The notes under the pieces were generated by a model. It was not told the DNA's origin and ran no database searches. It saw only the letters and a list, made by a program, of their open reading frames with translations. Below are positions 21,310-33,500 of a stretch of DNA of 64,000 nucleotides, piece after piece. The DNA lies in assembly GCA_009602735.1 (NCBI GenBank), contig WELA01006786.1:806056-870055 (forward strand), written 5' to 3'. Position numbers and translations under genes: made by a program. The stretch is from Mesotaenium endlicherianum (taxonomy: Eukaryota > Streptophyta > Zygnematophyceae > Zygnematales > Mesotaeniaceae). Position 1 is the stretch's first letter. Every line of letters starts with the position of its first letter.

Positions 21310-24300
21310 ATGGCGGCCCTGTGTCAAGGTGCATCTGCTTTATTTGTGCTACCTGCAGTCGCCGGATCAGACTTAGCAAGGAGAAGGCATGCTCCGTCAT
21401 GTTCTAAGATACAACCTACGATCAAATCTTCTGTGCACACGACCACTCTAAGAAGTAGCTGGACTGGCTCACGCAAGTTTCTGAAACATACTCCACCCAA
21501 CCCCATACTGAGAAATCCTCATAGACGAAGTTTGGCTTGTCCCAGAGCTGAAGAGGTGCGCCCATCTTCAGGAGGATCAGCTCCCGGTTCCACTTCTGTT
21601 CTCGAAAAGGAGGAAGAGGGGGTTGCAGAGAATGGAAGTGTGAGATTAGGCTGGTCGCCAGAGCTCGCAAAAAGCTTGCAGAAAGCAGATGCTGGCGAGA
21701 AGTTTGATTGGAATGCTCACTGGTACCCCATGGGTAAGCTCTATAGTTTTTCCTTCACTGTGAAGTAATTGTAGGTGCTCTGGGACGTGATCATAACTTA
21801 TCAGCTTATATTTCATAATAATAGATAGCAATACCCCCCTTGCCAATTCATATGGGTCTGCCCTTGCAGTCTGTTCAAAATAGGCCTGTAACATTAAGCA
21901 AACGATTTGGATGACCAGTTCTTAAAGCAGTTGGAGGATAGTCGCCTTAAGCGTTCGCTTGTGTCCTGTGGCAAAGGTTGATGCGAGGCTACTCTCTATC
22001 TTGGGCTGAGTAATTGCAAGCTTGTATAAGGAAGTAATCTCGAAGCTATCTCAATGGCATATGAGATCGAATCTATGTCTATCATTCCTGAGTATTCATA
22101 CAGACAAATGGGACACTTTGAAGCTAGCAGTGATCTTTCATAGGGTGCCTTTGCATAGCACGTGGAGAAGCTCGTGGGTCATGACATGTTGGTCTTGCGT
22201 GGTGCTGTCCTGAAGAATTAGTCAGAGGGTAGAATACAGAAGGGAGGAGGGCCATGCTACTTAAGAACCCTTATACTTACAGAACTGGGTTCCACCGATT
22301 CAAGCGTGGGGGGGGGAAAGGCAGCGGGGTGTAGATGCTCCTTCTTACCTTATAAAGCACATTTCGGTGGTGATGGCAATGGGCTTCTCATGTGTTGTGC
22401 TTCTTAAATGTAACACGTGCCCTTTCAAAGAGGTGAGGAGATCGTATGACTTCTAGCATGTTACCTGCAGGTAAAGAACTTGACAGACGAGCACGTGCTG
22501 GGGGCCATCACGAAAGAACCATGTTTAGGGAGCGTATCTGCTAGGTCAATTGGGAGGGATGGTACTGTCTTTGCTGTCGTTCCCTGGTCTTTGTCTTAGC
22601 CACCTTTGAGGAGTGCCCATTAGCTAGTGCTACTGACCGCATGCTCCTTCACAAACTTCTGCAGAGGGGTGAGACATCAGGTAGAACTCGTTAGAACTCT
22701 TGGGTCCACTCACAGTACGCTCCGAGGAAGAAGAGTGTGACACTTTCCTGGTTGATGCCGGGGCCCTTGCAACTCTTGCAGCTATTGTGGCGGACTTACA
22801 GAAGGACAGGCCCCATGCCATCACCATCCTCGGTCACCCGCTTGTCGCGTGGTGGGACAAAGTGACTGACAAGTGGCAGGTGTTCCTGGACATGTGCCCG
22901 CACAGGTATGAGGCTCGCTCTTCCTCTCCCTCTCCCTCCCTCTCCTCCCTGGCATGTCTGCTCGATCTGCGTTTCATTACATCGTGTGTAGCCACGCCTG
23001 GTTGTCACACTCCTCCCGCACCTATCAGATGCTTACATGCAGGAGCACCTTCAGCCTGCCAGCTGGCAGCGTCCTGCAAAGGCCGGCACTAGAACGTAAC
23101 CTGAAGGTGGAGGTGGGAGTGGCGTGGGAGTGGACTAGCCCCCCCAAGGAGGAGGCGCTGGCGCTGGCGTGAGCAGTGGCGAGGGAGAGTGGGGCTGGGC
23201 AGGCTGGCGCCGCTGTCGGAGGGGCGCATCCACGAGAGCGGCGCGCTGCAGTGCTCTTACCACGGCTGGACCTTCACCGCCTCCGGATCCTGCTCCTCCA
23301 TCCCTCAGGCGCCCGCCTCCACCCCCGACGTACGTGCAGTCATCCCCCGCTTGCTCGCGCACGGCAGGCCAGAGGGGACCCCTACTGCTGTAGCCAGCCC
23401 CCCTCCCTTCACCTCCGCCCTCTCGGGCGTCTCTCGCCGCTCCACCTCATGCTTGCTGGTGTCCCCCCGGCTCTACTTCGAGGATTAGCCCTCCCAGATG
23501 CGGCTCTGGTGCTCCAGTCGGTCTGCTCAGGGCGTGTGATGGTTTGTGCTCGCAGACGCCAGCGTGGGGAGCACGGACGCAGGTGTGTGGGCGTGTGGGG
23601 CTGTGCTCCTTTTGTGTGCTCTGGGGGCTTCTCTCCCTCCTCCTCCTCTTCCTCCTCCTACTGCTCCTGCTGCTTGGGGAGATGCTCTGGGGCTCAGTCC
23701 TGGCCCCTGGCCAGACCTAGGCGTTCACACACTATGCGATGCTTGCCTGAGAGGAGGGCAGGTGCTGACCCGGGAGTGGGGGACATGGGCGTGGGGGGGG
23801 TGGGGGCATGCAGGCGCACCGGTCGCCGCGCGCGTGTGCCAAGGTGTACCCGAGCCGGGAGCACCAGGGCATGCTATGGGTGTGGCCCAGCTCCGACCCC
23901 GCCGCCGCCGCCCTGGCGGCCAGCACAGCGCCCCCCACTATTCCCGAGCTGGACGACCCAACCTTCGCCTACGACCTCAACGGGCGCGACATGCCTTACA
24001 GGTGTGCTCTCTGTGGAGCACGTGACCGAGCATGCTCCTGCTGCTGCCTGTGCTGCTACTGCTGCATGGTGCGCTCGAAGATGCGGTTGTGTGCTTGCGT
24101 GCGCCGTGCCTGTATTGCTGCTGCTGCTGCTGCTCCTGCTGCTGCTTGCGGTGTTGCCTGCCAGGCACTATGTCTGACTTTTTGCATAGAGTCTTGCATA
24201 CAGCTCTAGCTTGCTTGATGTGCTACCCGCCCCGCAACCGTGCCCAAGGGGCAGCTGGCTGTTGCTAGCTTGTGCAACGCTCAAGCTTCTTAAAAGGGGA

Positions 24301-27300
24301 GGCTTCGGCCCGAAGAGGTTGTGGGTGCCCTGCCTGCCTTGTCCGCTAAAGCAGGCCCGGCCTGGCTGCTCGGCTTGTCTGCTCTGTCTGCCCTGTGCAC
24401 GACTGTCTGCAGCTATGAGACGTTGATCGAGAATTTGATGGACCCGGCTCACGTGCCATTTGCGCACCACAAGATCATGGTCAGTGCGCTAGCTGCCCCA
24501 CCTTGCCTGCGGCTCCTCCTCACTCCCGCTCCATCTGGTCCCCTAGTCCAGCTCAGGACGAAGCAGTGCGCTACCGAGCTGCTTGGGGCCTTGGAGTGCA
24601 TATTCTACCTTGCTCGTTTGTTCCTGCAGCTTGCAGCTGTTGCGCAAGTGGCTTGCCACCTGCTCATGGGTCGTCGCTTGCCACTTGTCGCTCGTATGAA
24701 AGCAGTTTTTTTGCGGCTGCTGCCTCTGCTGGTTTCAGGAAACATGTAAAACAATCGGTTTTCTTCCCTCCCCCCTCCCTCCACCCCCCCCCTTTCCCCT
24801 GCCTGCCTGCTCTTCCCCTTGTTCTCATCGTTGGCATGTATTTGGGGAAGGTGTGCTTGGGAGAGCGCAGAGCAACCGCAACCTGGGGAAGCCCATCAGC
24901 CTGTCGGTGGAGAAGATCACGGCCAACGGCTACACGGGGCAGGCCGACCGCGGGCCCGCCACGTTCTACGGCCCCATCCTCTTCAAGCTGGACCACAATC
25001 TCCCTCCTGCCAAGAAGGTGCGCCAGCTGGCCCTGTTTCTTTTGTAGGAGGGGCCGAGCTCCGAAAGGGCGCCGTGTGGCTGCCTGCCCAGCGCGTGCCT
25101 CTCGTCTTGTGCTCTGGCTTAGCCCATTCTCGGGCTGCCCTGATCAGAGAGTGTTCTGCATAAGTGCTGGTTTAATGCAGCTGTGAATTTCAGATCGGGG
25201 CGGCATGGTTTGTCTGCTTGGTGCTTCTTTCCTCTTTCAGTCCTTCCTCGCCCTTGCCATGGTGTGCATGGCTGCCCCTCTTGCATGCACCTGGAGGCCT
25301 TCCACACTAGCAGCAATAGCAAGAGCCATGAGTGCGCAACATGGCATTTCAGGCTGCCCCTCTGGCTGTGTCGTACTCTTCTCTGGAGCCCGGGAGAGAA
25401 CGGCACGAGTCTCTTGACCGGGCCAAGGAGGCATGGGAACGTACGCTGCAGCCCCCCAACGGTGCAAACTTACAGCTCGGCAGCAGTTCAAGCTGATCCC
25501 TCCCGTCTCGTCCAAGGCCCTTGCTGTGTGACGTGCCTCCTCCTCCTCCCATCCTTGCTGTCCTAGCTGACATGATCTTGAGTAGTTTTTCTGAACTTCA
25601 TTGGACTCGGTCTTGCTCCTATCTCGTTGTGTGGTGGGAGGGGGGGCTTGGGGTGGGGGGGAGAGCAGAAGGACAACATACTCAGCTCCCTGACGCGCTC
25701 GCAGAGCCAAGTCGGGACAGAGGGGGCCAATAAGGCGAGCCCCGTGGGCCAGGAGGAGGGCGCCCTGCGGGGCCAGGTGGCGGGCCGGGAGGAAAAGGTG
25801 GAGCTGAAGGAGGCAAAAGAGGAGGGCGAGGGCGTGGCCCGGCGCATGGTGATGCTGTTCTACTGCGTGCCTGTGGCTCCCGGCAAGAGCAAGGCCTTCT
25901 TCGCGTTCCCGCGCAACTTTGCGACGCAGATCCACACGTTCATCCCGCGGTGGCTGTTCCACCTGGGGCAGCTGACCATCCTGGACTCCGACCTCTACTT
26001 CCTGCACCAGCAGGTGTGCTTTCTCATACGCGCCTCTTGCTCACTCGTTCTCGCCCTTACCCCACCCTCGCCTCACTGCCACTCTCTTGCTTTTGGTCTC
26101 TCGCCCGCTCTCCGTTTGCTCGCTCTGCCAAACTCTATCTGTCATACACTCGCTCTTTCTTTTCCTTGCATCAACTCCGTCTTTCCCCTTCCTTCTGTTT
26201 CCAATTTTCTTTGCTCACTTGTTCTCCCCTGACTGGCTCTAACTTACTCTTTACCGTCGCTCTCTTACTCGCTCTCCACCCCTTCTCTCAGCTCCTGTTC
26301 TCTCTCATTCTCGCACTCTCCTCACACTTAGTCTGTCTTGGAACCCTCTGCTTGCGTCGCTTGTCGCGTCATACCTCTTTTTCACCACTGCTGCAGAGCT
26401 GCAGTTTTGGGTGGTTCCACCACCGCAGGCATGACGCCCTGTGGTGCGGCAGCGCGTGCCACCTGGCAGCCCAGCCTACTGCAGCATAGCCCATCTATTT
26501 GAGCCGCACTGTGTCACATGGCACCAGAGAAGCCTGCCAGTGGGTGATGGAGTGGTCTGGAAGAGAGACTGAATGAGTGGCCTGTGCCCTGGCCCCCTTA
26601 TAGTGCTGTCGTGAAGGGCCTCATCCGTCTGTCTCAGATCTCACTCAGGCATTTGCGGGTTTGGCTTCAACGCCTGTTAGAGCTAGGCAAGCAGATCTGC
26701 AATCGTCTGCAATGGACGCAAGTGACATGGCAGGCAGGGTTCGTGTGGTTCTGTATGCATACAGGCAGAAGCAGAAGTTGCCGGGGCATCCACAGCAAGG
26801 GCTGAGGCAGCTGCTATTTTGATCTTGCTGGGCGGAGTGCGTGCAGTCTGCTTCTGCAGTTCGATGCACCGATGGGCATGTTCTCATCCACTCTTTGTGC
26901 TTGTTCCTGGGTACCCCTGTGCTTGCTTTAACAGGAGAGACGGCTCGACCACGTGGTCGGCGGAACGCAGAATTACTTCAAGGCGTGCTACATGCCTACC
27001 GCCTCCGATGGACAGGTGTCAGCGTTTCGGCGGTGGCTCAACAGCTATGCAGGGGGTGGTCCCGCATGGGGACCAGGCGTCGTTGACGCGCAGCTGCCGC
27101 CCACGCCGCCCAAGGAGCAGCTCATGGAGAGGTTAGATGCTCCTTCCCCTTGCTTTTGGCTCTGTCTCACGGTGGCTTTCGCTGCAGCTGGGTCATACGT
27201 CTGTTGCCTACGCCTTTCCTATGGGGTTTCTCTGTTTTTGGTGCAACACTGGTGCTGCGCTGCTGGCTATCTGTTGCATTCTTTTGCACATTGCCGCGTG

Positions 27301-27762
27301 CAGAAAATTGGGCATGGGTAAGGACAGCACGTGCCTCAAGTGTTCGTCAGGTTTAAGCAGCTTCACATCAGCTTCAGATCTACCTGCTGGTGCTGTGGTA
27401 CAAAGTGGAGAAACAAGTTGATCGCTGTAGGAGCAAATGGACTAAATACATGTGCATGTCTAATCGGCAACATATCATTCTGGACAATGTGCAGATATCA
27501 TTCACATGTGGAGCAGTGCCGCTCCTGTCGCGGCGCATTGAAAGGTTTCCGCATCTTGCAAGCTGCTCTCTTCAGCTCATCGTTCCTCATCCTAGCAGGA
27601 CTGGCTCTGAGAGCTGTCACACAGAAGGTAGCAATGGCTCCCCCTGCGGCTGTTCCATGGGTGGTCTTGTCAGGGCTTTGCTTGGCAGCTGCAGCATGGT
27701 TAGGCAAATTTATGTATGAGAAGTATTTCTTCTCAGACTACGTGCATGCACTTGTGAAGTAG
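21310..27762 (+). CDS. PAO: Pheophorbide a oxygenase (Rieske monooxygenase), nine exons
   Basis: Exons inferred from protein similarity and GT-AG sites: 21310-21733, 22782-22905, 23203-23329, 23814-24001, 24413-24479, 24871-25017, 25705-26013, 26935-27131, 27495-27762. All phases agree and give 616 aa; 21310 is the first ATG. Residues ~1-85 resemble a chloroplast transit peptide. The Rieske [2Fe-2S] ligands are C180/H182 (CPHR) and C200/H203 (CSYHGW). The mononuclear iron box is [13 protein letters not shown] with H301 and H306. C536-x2-C539 is the CxxC typical of the PAO/TIC55/PTC52 group. Two hydrophobic segments follow (~552-570, ~580-605) before a DYVH C-terminus like that of land-plant PAO. 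PAO opens the pheophorbide a ring at the chloroplast envelope using ferredoxin electrons. A Glu/Lys-rich insert of about 45 residues begins exon 7. A PAO-like paralogue with another substrate cannot be excluded. Confidence 0.88.
24117..24147 (+). repeat. CTG trinucleotide run in oxygenase intron 4
   Basis: A short run of CTG/CTC units inside the intron between exons 4 and 5, with a second CTG-rich patch near 24035-24066. No coding role is expected. Confidence 0.6.
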
Positions 27763-27765
27763 GCT

Positions 27766-27801
27766 AATAAATCAAGCATTTTCTTGTACAAAAATATGTA
27801 A
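27766..27801 (+). terminator. Candidate polyadenylation signals of the oxygenase gene
   Basis: AATAAA at 27766-27771 and TGTAA at 27797-27801 follow the stop codon closely. AATAAA is the general plant-type signal and TGTAA the one common in green algae. Which is used cannot be told from sequence. Confidence 0.4.
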
Positions 27802-28786
27802 CATGACCTTTTAGAAGTTTGCAAGCGAGTGGAGTTGGGTGTAAGCTACTATTGAGGATTTATCTTTTGCTTTCTTTCAATATTATTAGTAACCGCCTGC
27901 TGAGTAGGAGTCCAGCAAATTTTGACAAGTGAGTAATGTCGTATTTATAATAGAATTGTATTCTGCAGACAATGGCTTAGTTAATACTTCTGGCAAGCTG
28001 ATGATTTCTCAACAAATAGATGATGCCCCCTTCCTTCTAAAAGCAATACAGATCTCACAGCAGTAATACTGCCTTAGAACGGAAATATCCACCCAGCAAT
28101 GGGGACATAAATGAACCACAGTCCTCATAATGTTGCACATTTACTTAAGAAAATACTGATGCACTACTGTGGCACCATGGAGGAGATGGTAAAGAACAGG
28201 ATATATACAGAGGAAACTGGTACAGTAAGGTCGAGTCCCCACACTGAATCTTTTAGGGAACGGACTTCTTGAACCCTTCATACATGGATCAAAGACGAAA
28301 TGTGACAACACAGTTACTCAGGACACAGAACAAGAGTAGAATTCTAGGGCCACACATTGCCCAAAGAGCTTGTGATAAGGAATCTCTCAGTCACACGAGC
28401 CCACACAATATGTTAGAAACAGCTAAGGATTTACACTTCCACCTTTCCATCCTGCACTGGACACACACCATATGTTTAAAATGTTGTCCAATAATCATTG
28501 GCGTCAAAAGTAGCTGCATTGAAGCAGCAATCATACAGCTCATTACAGGGGAACTGATTTACCTTAGAAGTAGTGTTGAAATCAAATATACACGATATGT
28601 AAATCTTAGCTTGATATGACACTGTACTGCACACCATCTATTGTATGAGAAATGTCGACTAAATTGGATGCTTTGGCGCCATGTCTGCAAGAAGCTAAAA
28701 TGTAGCCACTTTCCAGAATGTTGCCTAAGCTTGTGTTGATGCCCAAGGAGCACGCCTTAACCCACTAAACCTAGAGGTGGAATTCT
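27802..28786. other. Spacer between convergent oxygenase and psbX genes
   Basis: About 1 kb between two 3' ends. Only short unsupported open frames are seen. It probably holds the 3' untranslated regions of both genes. Confidence 0.5.
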
Positions 28787-29537
28787 TCACTTCCTCTTGA
28801 CGGGGTCGAATGTGGAGACACCGGCAACGGCAATACCGATGCCAGACAGCACTACTCCACCAGCTACCACGCTGAGCAACAGGTTTCTCAAAGAGGGAGA
28901 AACACCAGGAGACGCAGCCTCGGCAATCTCAGGGACCACTGCGGCAATCAAAAGTCCAACTGAAGAGAAAGCGACCATGTTGTGCTCCTTCTCAGCGCTG
29001 CACGAACCCAATAAAACGTCATCTAGAAGGTTAGATGAGACACCAAAAGCTCCTCACGAGATTGCAATGACCACTACCACTTCTCATTCCCGTGGCGAGT
29101 AAATACACCAGGTGCTCCCAAATGGTGACAGGCCCAAACGACAGATTCCGGATTTTCATGCATTGAGGAACCATGAACCAATTCCAAAGAAAACCAAACT
29201 AGGCCCCATCCTAATAATAGTATCACAAGAGCATTCTCAATTCCACGACACCAATCACCACGAGGATTGCTTTCGCTTTTGTTAAGACTCCCATAAAACT
29301 CAGAACAGTATCTCGAGGGATCCAAGAGCTACTGAATGTCTGGTGGTAATGATGTAGAAACAGGTCACTCTCAGTTGATGACAAGACACAATACCTCATC
29401 ACAATTCTGCTCTTGTTGAGCGCAAGCTTCTTGGGTGCAGCAAGGACCACGCTCGACCTGGAGAGGGTCTTCTCAGCCAAAAAGCATGAGGGAGCAACTG
29501 CAGCCACACAGGCAACGGAGGCAGTGACGGCGGCCAT
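28787..29537 (-). CDS. psbX: Photosystem II reaction-centre protein PsbX, nuclear-encoded precursor, two exons
   Basis: Exon 1 is 29537-29395 (ATG at 29537; donor GAG|GTATTG) and exon 2 is 28997-28787 (acceptor GTGCAG|C). The phase matches and gives 117 aa, close to the ~116 aa of the Arabidopsis precursor. The N-terminus is Ala/Ser/Val-rich with scattered basic residues, as expected for a plastid transit peptide. A hydrophobic thylakoid-transfer segment then ends in PEIAEAA, a typical lumenal cleavage site. The mature part starts near [10 protein letters not shown] and has one membrane span ([21 protein letters not shown]) before the conserved stromal STFDPVKR end. PsbX is a small single-span subunit of the photosystem II core near cytochrome b559. 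It is plastid-encoded in red algae but nuclear in green plants, which supports a green-lineage genome. Confidence 0.92.
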
Positions 29538-29804
29538 TGCTTCTGCTTAAGGTTGCTAGGCAAAGATGGTAGAAAGTGGGAGAGAGGAGTGTGCCTGGCT
29601 TCGCAGATGTCTCTCCTGTTGCTTAGAGTGATGGTTGCTATGAGTCTACAAACAGAAAGTCGTGAGGAGAAAGATGGCTACTGGCAGGGCCGGGCACGTC
29701 CGGACGCAGGTTCGGGATCGTTAGTGCGGATAAGGATACGACCACTACTGATCATTGGTTGGTCGCACAATCCAACCAATTGTAGAAAGAGCCCTCCAGC
29801 GGAT

Positions 29805-29824
29805 GCGTTAAACAGCGTTAAACA
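29805..29824. repeat. Perfect 10-bp tandem duplication GCGTTAAACA x2
   Basis: Two adjacent identical 10-mers, about 270-290 bases upstream of the psbX start codon. The spacing of one helical turn would place two bound proteins on the same face of the DNA; this is inference. Confidence 0.6.
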
Positions 29825-30064
29825 CCATCTTTGCCCTCCGTTTCGAGAAATGCCTGACGTGGCCTGCATCCGCGAGTTCATTGGCGCCACTACAGATTGA
29901 GCTTTTACCCCATGCTGCCGTACGTATATGTCAATACTGCGGAAGCCAGCGGAAGCAGTTGTTGACGACCTAACATTCGAGAATCTCGACGTTATACATG
30001 CCCCGTTGGACAAGGGGTTCTGTCATACACAGAAGTTCGCCATCCTCGTTACTGCAAGAAATGT

Positions 30065-30092
30065 ACCGGTACCAACCGGTACTGACCGGTAC
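30065..30092. repeat. Three ACCGGTAC units at exact 10-bp spacing
   Basis: ACCGGTAC starts at 30065, 30075 and 30085. Each contains the palindrome ACCGGT. The repeat lies about 530 bases upstream of psbX and about 185 bases upstream of the ORF at 30277. Confidence 0.6.
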
Positions 30093-30276
30093 CGAGGGAC
30101 GACACGAGGGGAGTCCAGTTCAACGAAACGCTAGTCAATGTTTGTTGGCCCTGTATGTAGTTGGCTTCAGTTGGCTCGTCGATATCAAACCCTTAGGTCT
30201 TCTTCAACTTCGGACAACGTCGGTCTTCTCGCACACTTCCGCTTACTCTTCACTTTCCACTTGCTTATTGCCAGCC

Positions 30277-30567
30277 ATGGCAGCCAGCCTTCAAAGGGAT
30301 TGCTCTTTTCACTTATATCCCAAAGAAGACAGACGTCCTAAGCTTCCCAAACTTTATGGGCTGGAGGAGTACGAGGTAAAAGAAATGGGATCAAAATTGC
30401 GAACGGGTCGCTTGCAAGAGTATGTTGGTGATGTGAGGGACAACAGGCAAGATCTTGTGATGATATTTTCCGTTATACTAAGCCAATGCACTTATGTAGA
30501 GGGCGTCAATATTTGCGGGCAAAAGTTCGATATTTACAAGTGGTCCAAGTTGGAGGATCAGATATGA
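30277..30567 (+). CDS. Short hypothetical ORF
   Basis: A 96-codon stretch from the ATG at 30277 (AGCCATGGCAGC is a good plant-type start context). The same frame is open upstream to another ATG at 29998. The product is charged and soluble-looking (YPKEDRRPKLPKLYGLEEYEV near the start, CGQKFDIYKWSKLE at the end), with no signal peptide or membrane span. I do not recognise it. It could be a real small gene divergent from psbX, one exon of a larger gene, or chance. Confidence 0.25.
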   Translation: MAASLQRDCSFHLYPKEDRRPKLPKLYGLEEYEVKEMGSKLRTGRLQEYVGDVRDNRQDLVMIFSVILSQCTYVEGVNICGQKFDIYKWSKLEDQI

Positions 30568-33500
30568 CGTAAGCAAAGGGATTTTTGGCGGACGTGTAGG
30601 AGTAGACTAATATCAACCTGACCGTTTCCTTTATATACTATTTTGGAAGTTAGGCCCCACTTTCATGAATGTGGCCCCACAAATAAAATTGGTACAACAT
30701 TTTCTCCTTGGGTGTGTTGTTTCAACAGATCGAGTAATTTGTTAGTTGCACTAATTGATTCGTGATGCAGTCAAAGTGGCATAGTCTACTAGTCACCCTT
30801 GATTAAGTCTTCTTTTGTAGGATGAGGATCAAATGTGCACCCCATTTCGCTTCAAGGCCGTATTCAAAAGTTGGTTTTAGCGCTCATACCATAGTAGTCG
30901 TTGGCAACCGAATGAGAGACTTCCTGCAATTACATTAGAGTTCGACATCAAAGTCCATAAATGAGTGCAATGACAAGTTTATGGCTAGCCAATCGTGCTG
31001 AGTTTTTGACAATGTGCTCTACTGGATTCTGCAGTGATTCAATGACGGTGCCAATGGATGTAGCAACCTGGTTCGCCTCTTTAGGCCATGCACTAGCTAT
31101 GAAGCGAGAGCATGAATCAAAGAAGGCTTTCGACAAATAACATTTAAACATGACTGCTTGGTGGATCTTCCTTGTACATACTTGCCTGGTATGCAAGTAC
31201 TCCATTGTGCGTGCACCGTTAAGAAGTTATCTATTAATCACATTTACGTCTCATAATCCAGATATTATGAAATGTGCACATATTACATCTGCAACTTTAT
31301 AGTAGAAGTATGCATTGTAAACCACGGTCACAGTCAATGTGCTTGACTTTCCCAAGTCGCATATCAAACTGCGGCTCACCTTCATGGCCAACCTAGGTGA
31401 GCACTATCGGTCATCATGCCGCAATGAGCAAAGTGCAAGTGCCGGTTGTTAACCCAGGGGAGAATTGAATAGACTTCTAGAACCCACACTGATTGATCAT
31501 GGGAAGAATACTAAGCGTCCTCGTGCAAGGGCCCCTAAGCGGCGGGGCTCGGGCCTCTAGCTTGCAAATGTCCGAGAAGACTATGAACATCCTAACCCCA
31601 GTTCAAGGTGTCCAAGAACAGGAATGGACATATGGCGTACTCAAACACCGCCAGCGCATGTGATTTCCACGAACCCCCTCCTGTAAATTTCGCGGGAGTC
31701 TCTCCGGCATTGTGTTAACAACGTCCTCAGCTGCTGTCCATATCGAGCCTCTTCCATCTTTGCAGAGGCATACATGGATTCTTACATGATTGTTTGCAGG
31801 ATTAGAATCAAGGCACGACCCCACATCACAGAATTGCTAGAAGCAACACATGCATGTGAAGCACCAGCTGCAAACCCTACCCTTCCTCCAGGCAATTCGA
31901 GCTGGTGCATGATGACATTTAGCTCGTCGCATCAATCTCGTGACATCTGCTCAGCTCGTGACCACCACCTAGCGCCTGCATGCGGATGATCATATACGGA
32001 CCATCAGAAGGAGGAGGAGGAGGTGGAGGACAAGGAGAAGGAGGAGGTTGAGGTAGTGGAGGAGGAGCGAGTGAGGGGAGCAGAGGAGGAGGAGCACACA
32101 GAGGAGAGAAATAATGCAAACGAGGGAGGCACAGGAGGCGGAAGAGCAAGGGACAGGAGGGCTGAGGCCGGCACGCACACGCAAGTGTGACAGCGGCGGG
32201 GACAAAAGGAGCAGCAGCTACGAGGAGCAGCAGTCGCAGCCGCACCGGCAGTGGCAGCAGGAGAAGGAGGAGGAGTGGCAGGCGCTAGCGCTCAACCATG
32301 ATGTCATGATGACATCACGGACCTCCTCATGTGACAACTGGCTTTCCCTCGCCCACACGCGCGCTGCACCGTGGGCAATAGCTGCTGCCCAACACCCCAG
32401 GCCCTGTAGGGGCAGGAGTCGCAGGACACCGCAGCAGCAGCAGCAGCAGCATGCAACGCGCGCACCTGCCGTCAGAGCGCGCGTGCACACTCACCCCAAG
32501 CCAAGTGCTGTACTCCAGACATGCCTGCAGCGCTCCCCCTTCCCACTCCCCTGGCTCGCTCGTAATGGGCATTGAAAGGCGGTGGAGAGATCCAGCACAA
32601 GCGGAAGAGGGCACGCGCACGTGGGAGAATAAATGTGAATGTAACCACTGCCGCTGTTTGCTGCCCCCGTGGCCTGTCCGAATGCACGAGACCCACGACC
32701 TCTCATATACCCGCCCAACCTCTTCCCCTGCCCTCAACCCATGGGCAACGAACAACAGCCGGCCAGAGTTTAACCAAACACGCACACGCATACCTTCCTG
32801 TCCACCTTCCTGGCAAGTGTGTATGTGTGTGTGCGTGTGTGTGAGCATGGATGTGCGCATGGGTGTGCACGCCCTCCAGGGTGAAGAGATAGCCAAAGCT
32901 TGCAAGCTCCCGCCCCGCTGTCGCCCTCCCCTCGCCCTGCCCTGGGGTTCAAGGTAGAGGGTTCATATTTTTGACACGCAAGTAAGAAGCTGCAGCAGGG
33001 GCTCTGGGAGCTTGGAGGGGGCTGAAGGTGGCCCAGGGATGAAATGAGGGTTCCAGGTTCAGGGTAGTCAGTTCTCAAGTACACTTGCGGCCGGGAGTGG
33101 GGCCTGCCTGGGGCAGACGCAGCAGGCGACAGCGACAGGCCACAAGCCACGGGGTTTGGGCGTTGGCTGCGAGTGTGAGGTTTTGGGAGGTGCATCGGGT
33201 CAACAGGCAGGAGATTGGCAGGAGATTGAATATTCTGAACTCGCCTTCCAGTGCTGGTGGAGCTTCTGGTGGAAGCAAAGTGTGAGGACTTCCTGGGGTG
33301 CTTGGACGTGGGGCTGGTGTATCTGCAAGGGTGGGTGAATGATTGGCAGTTGGTGGGCAGGAAGGGAGCGGATATTGTGGGAAAAACGTTTGCTGCAAAT
33401 CTGGTAGCGAGCAGACGATGGCGACGGGGCGTGCGGGACTAATTGGCTGTGCGCCACACCAAGATCAAAAAATACGCGGCAGACCTTGTCGAGGGCAGTG

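Larger units (their letters stand above)
29538..30276. other. psbX upstream region
   Basis: No gene is supported here. On the psbX side it holds a CCAAT motif (near 29774), a perfect 10-bp tandem repeat (29805-29824) and a second 10-bp periodic repeat (30065-30092). A short plus-strand ORF begins at 30277, so the region may serve as a divergent promoter. Confidence 0.45.

Noticed and set aside
22470-22600. A possible extra coding exon ([16 protein letters not shown]) in oxygenase intron 1
   Set aside because: The splice from 21733 to 22782 joins the conserved HWYPM and AIVADL blocks directly, leaving no place for it.
25237-26007. A 256-codon minus-strand frame opposite oxygenase exon 7
   Set aside because: Antisense shadow of exon 7 and flanking introns, with no recognisable motif.
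32327-33398. Overlapping frames of 75-190 codons on both strands
   Set aside because: Compositional frames in low-complexity DNA, with no conserved motif or plausible gene structure.
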